Shown piece by piece: positions 8,050 through 15,758 of a stretch of DNA of 64,000 bases (within the stretch, counting starts at the first letter, position 1; each line of letters opens with the position of its first letter). Source of the stretch: Phycicoccus avicenniae_A (GTDB lineage: Bacteria; Actinomycetota; Actinomycetes; Actinomycetales; Dermatophilaceae); assembly GCF_050496545.1 (NCBI RefSeq), contig NZ_JBNVZV010000004.1:186001-250000 (forward strand), in the 5' to 3' direction. Under the pieces are notes generated by a model that had not been told where the DNA came from, searched no databases, and saw only the letters and a program-made list of their open reading frames with translations. The position numbers were made by a program, and so were the translations under genes.

Positions 8050-9578
8050 CAGTAGGCCCCCCGGCCTCGGAACACGGCGTTGGCGGTGCGGAACAGGATC
8101 TGCGCGTCGAGTGCGAGCGACCAGTTGTCGACGTACCAGAGGTCGAGGCGCACGGAGTCCAGCCAGGAGAGGTCGCTGCGGCCGGAGACCTGCCAGAGGC
8201 CGGTCATGCCGGGGCGCACCCGGAGGCGGCGCACGGCGTCGCTCTCGTAGCGGTCGACCTCGGCGGCCAGCGGCGGGCGCGGGCCGACGAGGGACATCTC
8301 GCCGCGCACGACGTTGAGCAGCTGCGGCAGCTCGTCGAGGGAGAACCGACGCAGCACCTCGCCGACCCGCGTGATGCGGGGGTCGCGGCGCATTTTGAAG
8401 AGGACGTCGTTGCCCTCGCTGTGCAGCTCGAGCTCGGCCAGCCGGGCCTCGGCGTCGACGACCATGGTGCGGAACTTGTACATCGAGAACACGCGGCCGC
8501 CCTCGCCGACGCGGTCCTGGCGGAAGAGCACCGGCCCGGCGCTGTCGCGCTTGATGAGCAGCGCGATGGCGAGCAGGACGGGGCTGATGGCGACGAGCCC
8601 GGCGAACCCGATGAGGCGGTCGCAGAGGAGCTTGAGCGCGTAGCGCCAGCCGCTCTGCACGGGGCGCTCGACGTGCAGCATCGGCAGGCCGGCGGCGCGG
8701 CGCATCGTCAGCCGCGGCCCGGCCACCTCGACGACGCCGGGCGCCACGAGCAGGTCGACGTCGCGCTGCTCGAGCGCCCAGCCGAGCCGGCGCAGCGTGT
8801 GACCGGCCATCGTGGGGCTGCTGGCGACGGCGACCGCCGCGATGTCCATCCGGTCCACGACGCCGAGGGTGTCGGCCTCGGTGCCGAGGACGAGGAAGCC
8901 GCGGGTGTTCTCGGTGGCGAGCACCGGGTCGTGGAGGTCGCTGACGCAGATGGCGGTGACCTTCATGCCCGTGGTGGCGGGGTCGCCCTCGATGCGGTGC
9001 GCGACGTCGAGCGCGGTGCGCGCGTCGCCGACGACGAGGGTCGGGCGCAGGTGCAGCCCGGCGTTGCGCTGGTGCACGAGGCGGCGGCGCACCGCGTACC
9101 GACCGAGGAGCGTCGCCCCCGCCGTGGCCGGCACCATGAGGAGCAGCACGCCGCGGGAGAACTCGAGCTGGAAGGCGAAGGAGGTCACCCCGACCAGCGC
9201 CACGAGCCCCAGCGCCGAGCGGGTGACCGCGCGGTACTCCTCGGTGCCGGCCCCGACGTACCGGGTGGCGTAGGCGCCGTTGCGGGCGAGCAGCCCGATC
9301 CAGGCGACCGCGGCGACGAGGAGGGTGAGGCGGACCGAGTCGCTGGAGCCCCAGAGGCCGACGCGGTCACCGAGGAGGGCGTTGCGCCCCGCGATCCCGA
9401 CGAGCGCCCCGAAGAGGGCGGCCCCGGCGTCGACGAGGACGACGGAGCGGCGGTGCGTGCGCTCCCACGTGGTGAGCCCGGTCTTGACCCGGGCGTGGCC
9501 GTAGCTGGCCAGATCGATGTGTGCCGCGCCTCGTGGGGAGACCCACGGGCGCGCGCCAGTACCTTGAGCAATGCTCAT
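8049..9578 (-). CDS. Polyprenyl glycosylphosphotransferase (exopolysaccharide-initiating sugar transferase)
   Basis: The protein has 509 residues from the ATG at 9578, which has AGGGG about 11 nt upstream; a start at 9656 is possible but has poor SD spacing. About four N-terminal membrane segments are followed by a nucleotide-binding-like domain (PTLVVGDARTALDVA). A further membrane helix (residues ~330-350) leads into the catalytic bacterial sugar transferase domain with MYKFRTM, SLVGPRPPLAAEVDRY and RVRPGMTGLWQVSGRSDLSW. Such enzymes load the first sugar-1-phosphate onto undecaprenyl phosphate. It heads the operon with cysQ, cysD and cysN. The long leader carries a -10-like TAGACT at 9712-9717. 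Confidence 0.9.
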   Translation of the reverse strand: MSIAQGTGARPWVSPRGAAHIDLASYGHARVKTGLTTWERTHRRSVVLVDAGAALFGALVGIAGRNALLGDRVGLWGSSDSVRLTLLVAAVAWIGLLARNGAYATRYVGAGTEEYRAVTRSALGLVALVGVTSFAFQLEFSRGVLLLMVPATAGATLLGRYAVRRRLVHQRNAGLHLRPTLVVGDARTALDVAHRIEGDPATTGMKVTAICVSDLHDPVLATENTRGFLVLGTEADTLGVVDRMDIAAVAVASSPTMAGHTLRRLGWALEQRDVDLLVAPGVVEVAGPRLTMRRAAGLPMLHVERPVQSGWRYALKLLCDRLIGFAGLVAISPVLLAIALLIKRDSAGPVLFRQDRVGEGGRVFSMYKFRTMVVDAEARLAELELHSEGNDVLFKMRRDPRITRVGEVLRRFSLDELPQLLNVVRGEMSLVGPRPPLAAEVDRYESDAVRRLRVRPGMTGLWQVSGRSDLSWLDSVRLDLWYVDNWSLALDAQILFRTANAVFRGRGAY

Positions 9579-9711
9579 CGAACCGTCGACCCCTGCAATC
9601 AACGTTGGTGTTCGAAGAGAGACGATGACGTCGGACCCCTGCACTCCGGCCGGCATCTCCGCCGTTCTTCACGTCGCCCCGGGCCCTGCACCCGGTTCGG
9701 CGTCTGAGCGG

Positions 9712-9717
9712 AGTCTA
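9712..9717 (-). promoter_or_regulatory. Candidate -10 of the sugar transferase operon
   Basis: TAGACT on the minus strand matches TANNNT and would give a leader of about 125 nt before the ATG at 9578. No convincing -35 was seen. Confidence 0.4.
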
Positions 9718-9785
9718 GGCACATCGGCCCCACCCGGGTAGTGCTTTCGGAGAAACTCGTCAGGAAACGGTCCAGAAGACGTTCA

Positions 9786-9806
9786 CGCCGTGTTAAGCGC
9801 CGTGTT
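9786..9806 (-). repeat. Two direct repeats upstream of the sugar transferase operon
   Basis: AACACGGCG (minus strand) occurs at 9798-9806 and again at 9786-9794, one 12-bp period apart. They lie in a relatively AT-rich patch about 70-90 bp upstream of the candidate -10 at 9712. The arrangement suits a response-regulator direct-repeat site. The regulator is unknown. Confidence 0.4.
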
Positions 9807-9829
9807 CCCGCCGGTCACCGGACCGTCGG

Positions 9830-10444
9830 TCAGCGCGGGGCGTGCACGCGCTGCTGGGCATCGAGCAGCCCGAGCGTCACGAGCTGCTCGACCGCGTCCG
9901 CCGCCTCGTCGAGGAGGAACGGCAGCTCCTTGCGCTCGGTCGGCGAGAAGTCGCGCAGCACGAAGTCGGCGGGGTCCATCCGGCCCGGCGGGCGCCCGAT
10001 GCCGACCCGCACCCGGTGGTAGTCCTTGGTCCCCAGCGACGAGGAGATGGAGCGCAGCCCGTTGTGGCCGCCCTCTCCCCCACCGCGCTTGAGCCGGACC
10101 GTGCCGGCGTCGAGGTCGAGCTCGTCGTGGACGACGACGAGGCGCTCGGCCGGGACCGAGAAGAAGGAGAGCAGCGCCTTGGTCGGCCCGCCGGACTCGT
10201 TCATGTAGCAGGAGGGGACGCCGACCACGGCGGCGGGCCCGGGGACCCCACCCGGGCCGGTGCCGATGCGCACCTGCGCCGCGTGCGCGCGCGCCTTGTG
10301 GGTGCGCAGCGTGGTGCCCGAGCGGCGGGCGAGCTCGTCGACCACCATCGCGCCGACGTTGTGCCGGTTGCCCGCGTACTGCGGCCCGGGGTTGCCGAGG
10401 CCGACGACGAGCCAGGGTCCGGAGTCGCTCACGGCGTCGATCAT
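9830..10444 (-). CDS. pth: Peptidyl-tRNA hydrolase
   Basis: The 204-residue enzyme cleaves peptidyl-tRNA released by stalled ribosomes. Signature blocks are VVGLGNPGPQYAGNRHNVG, with catalytic His28 in NRHNVG, then VPSCYMNESG, VVHDELDLDAG and GGGEGGHNGLRSI. The length is standard. It is 121 bp downstream of rplY in the same direction, with a strong hairpin in the gap. The pairing with rplY and prs is the usual actinobacterial arrangement. Confidence 0.95.
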   Translation of the reverse strand: MIDAVSDSGPWLVVGLGNPGPQYAGNRHNVGAMVVDELARRSGTTLRTHKARAHAAQVRIGTGPGGVPGPAAVVGVPSCYMNESGGPTKALLSFFSVPAERLVVVHDELDLDAGTVRLKRGGGEGGHNGLRSISSSLGTKDYHRVRVGIGRPPGRMDPADFVLRDFSPTERKELPFLLDEAADAVEQLVTLGLLDAQQRVHAPR

Positions 10445-10507
10445 GCCACCCGGCGCGGGTCCGCCCGCACCGGCCCGGCCGTCGCCGCCGGGCTCGCCCG
10501 GGGACGG

Positions 10508-10543
10508 CGACGGGGCCCGGTCCGTGCGGACCGGGCCCCGTCG
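10508..10543 (-). terminator. 16-bp GC hairpin between rplY and pth
   Basis: A perfect stem pairs 10508-10523 with 10528-10543 around a GTGC loop. It lies just past the rplY stop and 64 nt before the pth start. There is no U-tract. It probably terminates or attenuates read-through into pth. Confidence 0.75.
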
Positions 10544-10565
10544 GGGAGTGCGTGGGAGGAGGGGG

Positions 10566-11258
10566 TCAGCCCTCGTCGGAGGACTTCTCCTGCTCGCCCT
10601 CGGCAGCGGCCTCGCCCTCGGCGGACTCGGCGGCCTCGGCGGCCTCCTCGTCGGACTCCTCGCGCTCGATGCCGGCCTCGGCCTCGGCCTCCTCGAGCTC
10701 GGCCTCGAGCTCCTCGGCCGTGATCTGCTGGGTGATGTTGACGACCAGCGCCTCGGGGTCGGTGACCAGGGTGGCGCCCTTCGGCAGCTCCAGCTCGGAG
10801 GCGAGGACCTGCGTGCCGACCTCGGCGCCCTCGATCGAGTGGGTGAGGTTCTCGGGGATGTTGGTCGCCTCGACCTCGAGCTCGACGGTGCCCATGACGG
10901 TGGTGACCACGGTCTCGGGGGCGGCCTCGCCCTCGAGGTGGACGGCGACCTCGACGGTGACCTTCTCGCCCTTGCGGACGACGACGAGGTCGACGTGCTC
11001 GATGACCGGCTTGATCGGGTCGCGCTGCACGTCCTTGGCCAGGGCCAGGTGCTCCTTGCCGTCGATGACGAGGGTCAGCAGGGCGTTGGTGTGCTTGAGG
11101 GCGAGCATCGACTCGTGGCCCGGGAGGGTGATGTGGACCGGGTCGGTGCCGTGGCCGTACATGACGGCGGGGATCTTGTGGTCGCGGCGGATCTTGCGGG
11201 CCGCGCCCTTGCCGAACTGGGTGCGCAGCTCGGCGGCGAGCTTGGTGTTGTCGGACAT
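10566..11258 (-). CDS. rplY: 50S ribosomal protein L25 / general stress protein Ctc
   Basis: The protein has 230 residues from the ATG at 11258, which has AGGAG upstream. The N-terminal L25 domain binds 5S rRNA (ELRTQFGKGAARKIRRDHKIPAVMYG is the start of this region), and a TL5/CTC C-terminal beta domain follows. The last 50 residues are an extended Glu/Ala-rich acidic tail, as in many actinobacterial Ctc proteins. It belongs to the prs-rplY-pth neighbourhood, although here a transporter/regulator pair separates it from prs. Confidence 0.95.
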   Translation of the reverse strand: MSDNTKLAAELRTQFGKGAARKIRRDHKIPAVMYGHGTDPVHITLPGHESMLALKHTNALLTLVIDGKEHLALAKDVQRDPIKPVIEHVDLVVVRKGEKVTVEVAVHLEGEAAPETVVTTVMGTVELEVEATNIPENLTHSIEGAEVGTQVLASELELPKGATLVTDPEALVVNITQQITAEELEAELEEAEAEAGIEREESDEEAAEAAESAEGEAAAEGEQEKSSDEG

Positions 11259-11459
11259 GTGGATGGCTCCTGGGGGTGGGTCGTGGAACGGTCTGTGCGT
11301 CCTCGACGCGGGGCGTGGCACCGAACCGGCGCGCGAACGGCCCGCGGACCCGGTGGGTCTGCGTACCGCCAGCGTCGATCACGGATGGTCGCGGGCCCTG
11401 CGGCCCGGCCGGACTCCAGCGTCCGGTGCGACGTCCCTCGCCGAGGCAACCCGGAGAGT

Positions 11460-12431
11460 CTAGGCGACGGGGGACGGAAGGTCGAAATCGGCGCCGTCGT
11501 GCTCGCTCTCCTCCGCCTGCGCCCGCTCGCCGAGCCGCACGGCGGCCACTCCCGCGAGGATGACGACACCGCCGACGAGCTGCCAGGGACCGGGGAGCTC
11601 GCCCAGCACGAGCCAGGCGAACAGCACCGCGAAGAGCACCTCGGTGAGCCCGACGAAGGAGGCCAGGGTCGAGCCCAGGTGGCGGGCGCCGAGGACCCCG
11701 AGGACGTAGGCGACCGCGGCCGCGACGACGACGAGCTCGGCCAGGGCCAGCCAGGCCGGGGCGTCGAGGCCGGCGACGTCGACGACGGAGGCGCCGGCCC
11801 GCATCGGGAGGACGCCCAGGAGCCCGAGGGCCGCGAGGACGACGGCCCCGGCCCCCAGCCCGAGCCCGGCGAAGGTGAACGGCGGCAGCGTGGTCTCGCG
11901 GGCGGCGAGGACGTAGTGCCCGGCGAGGCCGGTGGCGGCGAGGAGGCCCCACGCGACCCCGACGAGGTCGGGGGTGCGCTGGCCGGTGACGTCGAGGACG
12001 AGCGCCAGCCCGACGAGGGCGAGCACGATCCCGAGGCCCGTGAGCCGGTGGGGGCGGCGGCGGGTCAGGGCCCAGACGCAGAGCACGACGAGGACGATGC
12101 CGAGGTACTCGATGAGCAGGGCGACCCCGACGGCGAGGCGCTCGACGGCCTGGAAGTAGCCGAGCTGGGCCGCGGCGACGGCGAGGCAGCCGTAGCCGAC
12201 GACGAGCGGCAGCTCGCGGACGACGTCCTGCAGCCGGTGCCGGACCTGCCACAGCCCGACCGGGAGCAGCAGCAGCGCGGCGCCGGCGATGCGGAGCAGC
12301 ACGACGGCGCCCGGCGACCACCCGGCCTCGATGAGGGCCTTGGCGAACGGCCCCGAGGTGCCGAACGCCGCGCTCGAGAGGACGAGGGCGAGCAGGCCCA
12401 CCCCCATCCGCCGGCGCATCGCCTCGACCAC
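11460..12431 (-). CDS. EamA/DMT-family transporter
   Basis: The 323-residue protein has ten predicted membrane helices in two EamA halves (SSAAFGTSGPFAKALIEAG near the N-terminus; FVGLTEVLFAVLFAWLVLGE in the second half). The family exports amino acids and other small metabolites; the substrate is unknown. The GTG start at 12431 follows AGGAGG with 6-nt spacing. It is divergent from a CGNR zinc-finger regulator with 88 bp between them, so that protein probably controls it. Confidence 0.85.
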   Translation of the reverse strand: MVEAMRRRMGVGLLALVLSSAAFGTSGPFAKALIEAGWSPGAVVLLRIAGAALLLLPVGLWQVRHRLQDVVRELPLVVGYGCLAVAAAQLGYFQAVERLAVGVALLIEYLGIVLVVLCVWALTRRRPHRLTGLGIVLALVGLALVLDVTGQRTPDLVGVAWGLLAATGLAGHYVLAARETTLPPFTFAGLGLGAGAVVLAALGLLGVLPMRAGASVVDVAGLDAPAWLALAELVVVAAAVAYVLGVLGARHLGSTLASFVGLTEVLFAVLFAWLVLGELPGPWQLVGGVVILAGVAAVRLGERAQAEESEHDGADFDLPSPVA

Positions 12432-12472
12432 GTCGTCCTCCTGGGGTCCCGGCCCTCGTGTAAGGACCGACG

Positions 12473-12478
12473 TATAGT
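12473..12478 (+). promoter_or_regulatory. Candidate -10 for the CGNR regulator
   Basis: TATAGT lies 41 bp upstream of the ATG at 12520. A GTCATGAC palindrome at 12483-12490 lies just downstream and could be an operator shared with the divergent transporter. No clear -35 was seen. Confidence 0.45.
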
Positions 12479-12519
12479 GACGGTCATGACGCTAGGGCCT
12501 TCACCTGTCAGGAGTCAAG

Positions 12520-13074
12520 ATGGTTTTCACTGCTGACACGGACGTCACGCTCGCGCACGCCGCGGCGCTGGCCAACACCGGTCCGGGCCTCGGCGCCGAG
12601 GACCGCGAGGAGCTCCCCGACCTCGCCGCGCTGCGGGCCTGGTTCGACCGCTGGGAGTGGACGGGCCGGCGGCCGTCGTCGGCGGCCGAGCTCGAGGCCG
12701 TCCACGAGCTGCGTCCCCGGCTGCGCCGGCTGTGGTCCCTGCGCGACGAGGCCCTGGTGGCGGAGGCCAACGCCCTGCTCGCCGAGGGCGGCGCGCTCCC
12801 CCGGCTCGTGCGGCACGGCGCGCTCGGCTGGCACGTGCACGCCACGTCCGACGACGCCCCGCTCGAGCAGCGGGTCCGCGTCGAGGTGGGGATGGCGCTC
12901 GTCGACGTCATCCGCGCCGACGAGGTCGACCGGCTGCGGGTGTGCGCCGGCGAGGACTGCGAGGACCTGGTGATCGACCTGTCCCGCAACCGGTCCCGCA
13001 AGTTCTGCGACGGCACCTGCGGCACGCGCGCGAACGTCGCGGCCTACCGCGCCCGCAAGGCCGCCGAGGCCTGA
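12520..13074 (+). CDS. ABATE / CGNR-type zinc-finger transcriptional regulator
   Basis: The 184-residue protein has AGGAG before its ATG. The N-terminal two-thirds matches the ABATE region of this family (TVDVTLAHAAALANTGPG-like start and an Arg-rich middle). The C-terminus is the zinc finger: RVCAGEDC, then DLSRNRSRKFC, then CGTRANVAAYRAR. The diagnostic CGNR tetrad reads CGTR here, while the four cysteines are kept. It is probably a DNA-binding regulator of the divergent DMT transporter, a pairing often seen in actinobacteria. Confidence 0.85.
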   Translation: MVFTADTDVTLAHAAALANTGPGLGAEDREELPDLAALRAWFDRWEWTGRRPSSAAELEAVHELRPRLRRLWSLRDEALVAEANALLAEGGALPRLVRHGALGWHVHATSDDAPLEQRVRVEVGMALVDVIRADEVDRLRVCAGEDCEDLVIDLSRNRSRKFCDGTCGTRANVAAYRARKAAEA

Positions 13075-13080
13075 GCGCCG

Positions 13081-13249
13081 GGGGTCAGGCGCGGCCGCCG
13101 ACTCATGGGGCCGGGCACCCCCGTCCATGAATCGACACATTCGACGATTCGTGGACGTGTGGCCGGGCACCCCCGTCCATGAATCGACACATTCGACGAT
13201 TCGTGGACGGCTCCGGGCTGGAGCGGCCGGGGTCAGGCGCGGCCGCCGA
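13081..13249. repeat. Tandem hairpin repeats bracketed by a duplicated prs 3' end
   Basis: Two identical 49-bp units lie at 13109-13157 and 13161-13209 (period 52). Each contains an inverted repeat, GTCCATGAATCG against CGATTCGTGGAC, around ACACATTCGA. A 21-bp sequence at 13229-13249, which holds the prs stop and last codons, is repeated exactly at 13081-13101. The block therefore looks like an insertion or duplication flanked by direct repeats. It fills the gap between the convergent CGNR gene and prs and may also act as a terminator. Confidence 0.8.
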
Positions 13250-14237
13250 AGAGGCTCGTCACCGAGCCGTCCTCGAAGACCTCCTTGACGGCCGCGCTGA
13301 TGAGCGGCGCGATCGAAAGCGTCGTCAGGCCCTCGAACTCCTTCTCCGGCGGGATCGGGAGGGTGTTGGTCACGATGACCTCGCGGGCCGAGCACGCCTG
13401 CAGCCGCTCGACGGCCGGCTCGGAGAGGATCGCGTGCGTCGCGGCGATGACGACGTCCTTGGCGCCGTCGGCCATCAGCGCGTCGGCGGCCTTGGTGATG
13501 GTGCCGCCGGTGTCGATCATGTCGTCGACGAGCACGCAGACGCGGCCGCGCACGTCGCCGACGACGCGGTTGGCGACCATCTCGTTCGGCCGGTTGATGT
13601 CGCGGGTCTTGTGGATGAAGGCCAGCGGGGCGCCGCCGAGCCGCTTGGACCACTGCTCGGCGACCTTGATGCGACCGGCGTCCGGCGAGACGACGGCGAG
13701 GTGCTCGTCGCCGTACTTGCGGGCGACGTACTCGGAGAGCACCGGGATGGCCATGAGGTGGTCGACCGGCCCGTCGAAGAAGCCCTGGATCTGGTCGGTG
13801 TGCAGGTCGACGCAGATCAGCCGGTCGGCGCCGGCCGTCCTGAACATGTCGGCGACGAGGCGGGCCGAGATCGGCTCGCGGCCACGGTGCTTCTTGTCCT
13901 GGCGCGCGTACCCGTAGAACGGCATGACCACGGTGATCCGCTTGGTGCTGGCCCGCTTGAGCGCGTCCACCATGAGCAGGTGCTCCATGATGTTCTCGTT
14001 GATCGGGCTCGTGTGGCTCTGGATGACGAAGGCGTCCGAGCCGCGCACCGACTCCTCGAAGCGCACGTAGATCTCGCCGTTGGCGAAGTCGTAGGCGCTG
14101 GTCGGCACGAGCTCGGTGCCCAGCTGGGCCGCGACCTCCTGCGCGAGACCGGGGTTGGCCCGACCGGAGAAGACCATCAGCTGCTTCTTGGGCCGCTTCC
14201 GGATGTTGGCCGAGGGCGGTCGGGTGTCCTTGCTCAC
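13233..14237 (-). CDS. prs: Ribose-phosphate pyrophosphokinase
   Basis: The 334-residue enzyme makes PRPP from ribose-5-phosphate and ATP for nucleotide, His and Trp synthesis. Visible motifs are RQDKKHRGREPISA (about 116-129), VDLHTDQIQGFF (about 145) and the PRPP-binding loop CVLVDDMIDTGGTI (about 235-248). The start is a GTG at 14237 whose GTGA overlaps the glmU stop by four bases, so the genes are coupled. The last codons are copied in the downstream repeat block. The family is regulated allosterically by phosphate and ADP. Confidence 0.97.
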   Translation of the reverse strand: MSKDTRPPSANIRKRPKKQLMVFSGRANPGLAQEVAAQLGTELVPTSAYDFANGEIYVRFEESVRGSDAFVIQSHTSPINENIMEHLLMVDALKRASTKRITVVMPFYGYARQDKKHRGREPISARLVADMFRTAGADRLICVDLHTDQIQGFFDGPVDHLMAIPVLSEYVARKYGDEHLAVVSPDAGRIKVAEQWSKRLGGAPLAFIHKTRDINRPNEMVANRVVGDVRGRVCVLVDDMIDTGGTITKAADALMADGAKDVVIAATHAILSEPAVERLQACSAREVIVTNTLPIPPEKEFEGLTTLSIAPLISAAVKEVFEDGSVTSLFGGRA

Positions 14238-15709
14238 GGGGTGGGGTCCTCCGGGGTCGGGTCGGTGTCCGGGCTCTGCTGTGCGGCGCGGGCGCGCGCG
14301 GCGGCCTCCGCGGTGCGCGTCCCCGCCCGGGCGCGCTCGACCCAGCGGTCGACGTTGCGCTGGCGCCCCCGCGCCACCGCGATCTGGCCGGGCTCGACGT
14401 CCTGGGTCAGGGCGCTGCCGGCCGCCACGTAGGCGCCGTCGGCGACGTGGACCGGGCTGACCACGACCGTGTGCGACCCGACGAAGCTGTGCGCCCCGAC
14501 CGTGGAGTGGTGCTTCGCGACGCCGTCGTAGTTGGCGAAGATCGTGCCCGCCCCGATGTTCGCGCCCTCGCCGATGGTGACGTCGCCGGCGTAGGTGAGG
14601 TGCGGGACCTTGGCGCCCTCGCCGATGTCGGCGTTCTTGGTCTCGACGAAGCCGCCGATCTTGCCCCGAGTGCCGAGCCGGGTCCCCGGCCGCAGGTACG
14701 AGTACGGCCCGACCGTGGCGCCGTCGCCGATCACCGCGAGGTTCGCCACCGCGCGGGTCACCTCGGCGCCGTCGCCGACCTCGGTGTCGGTGAGCGTGAC
14801 CTCCGGGCCGATGCTCGCGCCCTCCCCGATGCTCGTCGCCCCGAGCAGCTGGGTGCCGGGCAGCACGGTGGTGTCGCGGCCGATGGTGACGTCGACGTCG
14901 ACCCACGTCGTGGCGGGGTCGACGATGGTCACGCCCGCACGCATGTGCTGCTCGCAGACGCGGCGGTTGAGCTCCTTGCCGAGCGCCGCCAGCTGCACGC
15001 GGTCGTTGACGCCCTCGGTCTGCCACGGGTCGTCGATGACGTGCGCGCCCACCGCCCGGCCGTCCTCGCGGGCGATCTGCACGACGTCGGTGAGGTACTT
15101 CTCTCCCTGCGCGTTGTCGGTGCCGACCCGCGCCAGCGCCTCGCGCAGCAGCGCGGCGTCGAAGGCGTAGATGCCCGAGTTGATCTCGGTGAGCGCGCGC
15201 TCGTCCTCGCTGGCGTCCTTCTGCTCGACGATGCGCGCGACGTGGCCGTCGGCGTCCCGGACGATCCGGCCGTACCCGGTGGGGTCGGGCAGGTGCGCGG
15301 TGACGACCGAGACGGCGCTGCCGGACGCGGTGTGCGCCTCGGTGAGCGCGACGAGGGTCTCGCCGCTGAGGAGCGGCACGTCGCCGTAGGTGACGAGGAC
15401 GGTGCCGGCGAGGTCCGCGGGGAGGACGTCGAGGCCGCACTCGACGGCGCGCCCGGTGCCCTTGACCTCGTCCTGGTCGGCGATGACGAGCCCGGCGTCG
15501 AAGGAGGTGCAGAACTCGACGACCCGGTCGCGCTCGTGGCGCACGACGACCGAGACGTGCTCGGCCTGCGTGGCGCGCGCGGCGCGGACCGCGTGGCCGA
15601 GGAGGGTCGTCCCGCCGATGCGGTGGAGGACCTTGGGGGTCGAGGACTTCATCCGCGTCCCCTCGCCTGCGGCGAGGACGATGACGGCGGCCGGTCGGGT
15701 CGCGTTCAC
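14234..15709 (-). CDS. glmU: Bifunctional GlcNAc-1-P uridylyltransferase / GlcN-1-P acetyltransferase
   Basis: The 491-residue GlmU makes UDP-GlcNAc for peptidoglycan. The N-terminal nucleotidyltransferase has LAAGEGTRM at 12-20 with the following Lys, plus GDVPLL. The C-terminal half is a left-handed beta-helix of hexapeptide repeats (IGEGASIGPEVTL and similar), with the active-site segment YAGDVTIGEGANIGAGT. The GTG at 15709 is preferred because GGAG lies 8 nt upstream; a GTG at 15739 lacks a ribosome site. The C-terminal tail is Ala/Pro-rich. It overlaps prs. Confidence 0.97.
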   Translation of the reverse strand: MNATRPAAVIVLAAGEGTRMKSSTPKVLHRIGGTTLLGHAVRAARATQAEHVSVVVRHERDRVVEFCTSFDAGLVIADQDEVKGTGRAVECGLDVLPADLAGTVLVTYGDVPLLSGETLVALTEAHTASGSAVSVVTAHLPDPTGYGRIVRDADGHVARIVEQKDASEDERALTEINSGIYAFDAALLREALARVGTDNAQGEKYLTDVVQIAREDGRAVGAHVIDDPWQTEGVNDRVQLAALGKELNRRVCEQHMRAGVTIVDPATTWVDVDVTIGRDTTVLPGTQLLGATSIGEGASIGPEVTLTDTEVGDGAEVTRAVANLAVIGDGATVGPYSYLRPGTRLGTRGKIGGFVETKNADIGEGAKVPHLTYAGDVTIGEGANIGAGTIFANYDGVAKHHSTVGAHSFVGSHTVVVSPVHVADGAYVAAGSALTQDVEPGQIAVARGRQRNVDRWVERARAGTRTAEAAARARAAQQSPDTDPTPEDPTP

Positions 15710-15752
15710 GCGCTGTGCTCCAGGTGAGGTCGGTGCCACGGGCCGGGCGCCA

Positions 15753-15758
15753 TGCTAC
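15753..15758 (-). promoter_or_regulatory. Candidate -10 of glmU-prs
   Basis: TAGCAT on the minus strand overlaps the stop region of the upstream MFS gene. It would give a leader of about 37 nt containing GGAG before the GTG at 15709. Confidence 0.45.

Noticed and set aside
10441..12321. A 626-codon minus-strand frame overlapping rplY and the DMT transporter
   Set aside because: Its composition is an Arg/Pro/Ala shadow, and rplY and the DMT gene in the other frames have clear domains.
13081..13249. CRISPR array at the 49-bp repeats
   Set aside because: There are only two repeat copies, no variable spacers, and no cas genes in the window.
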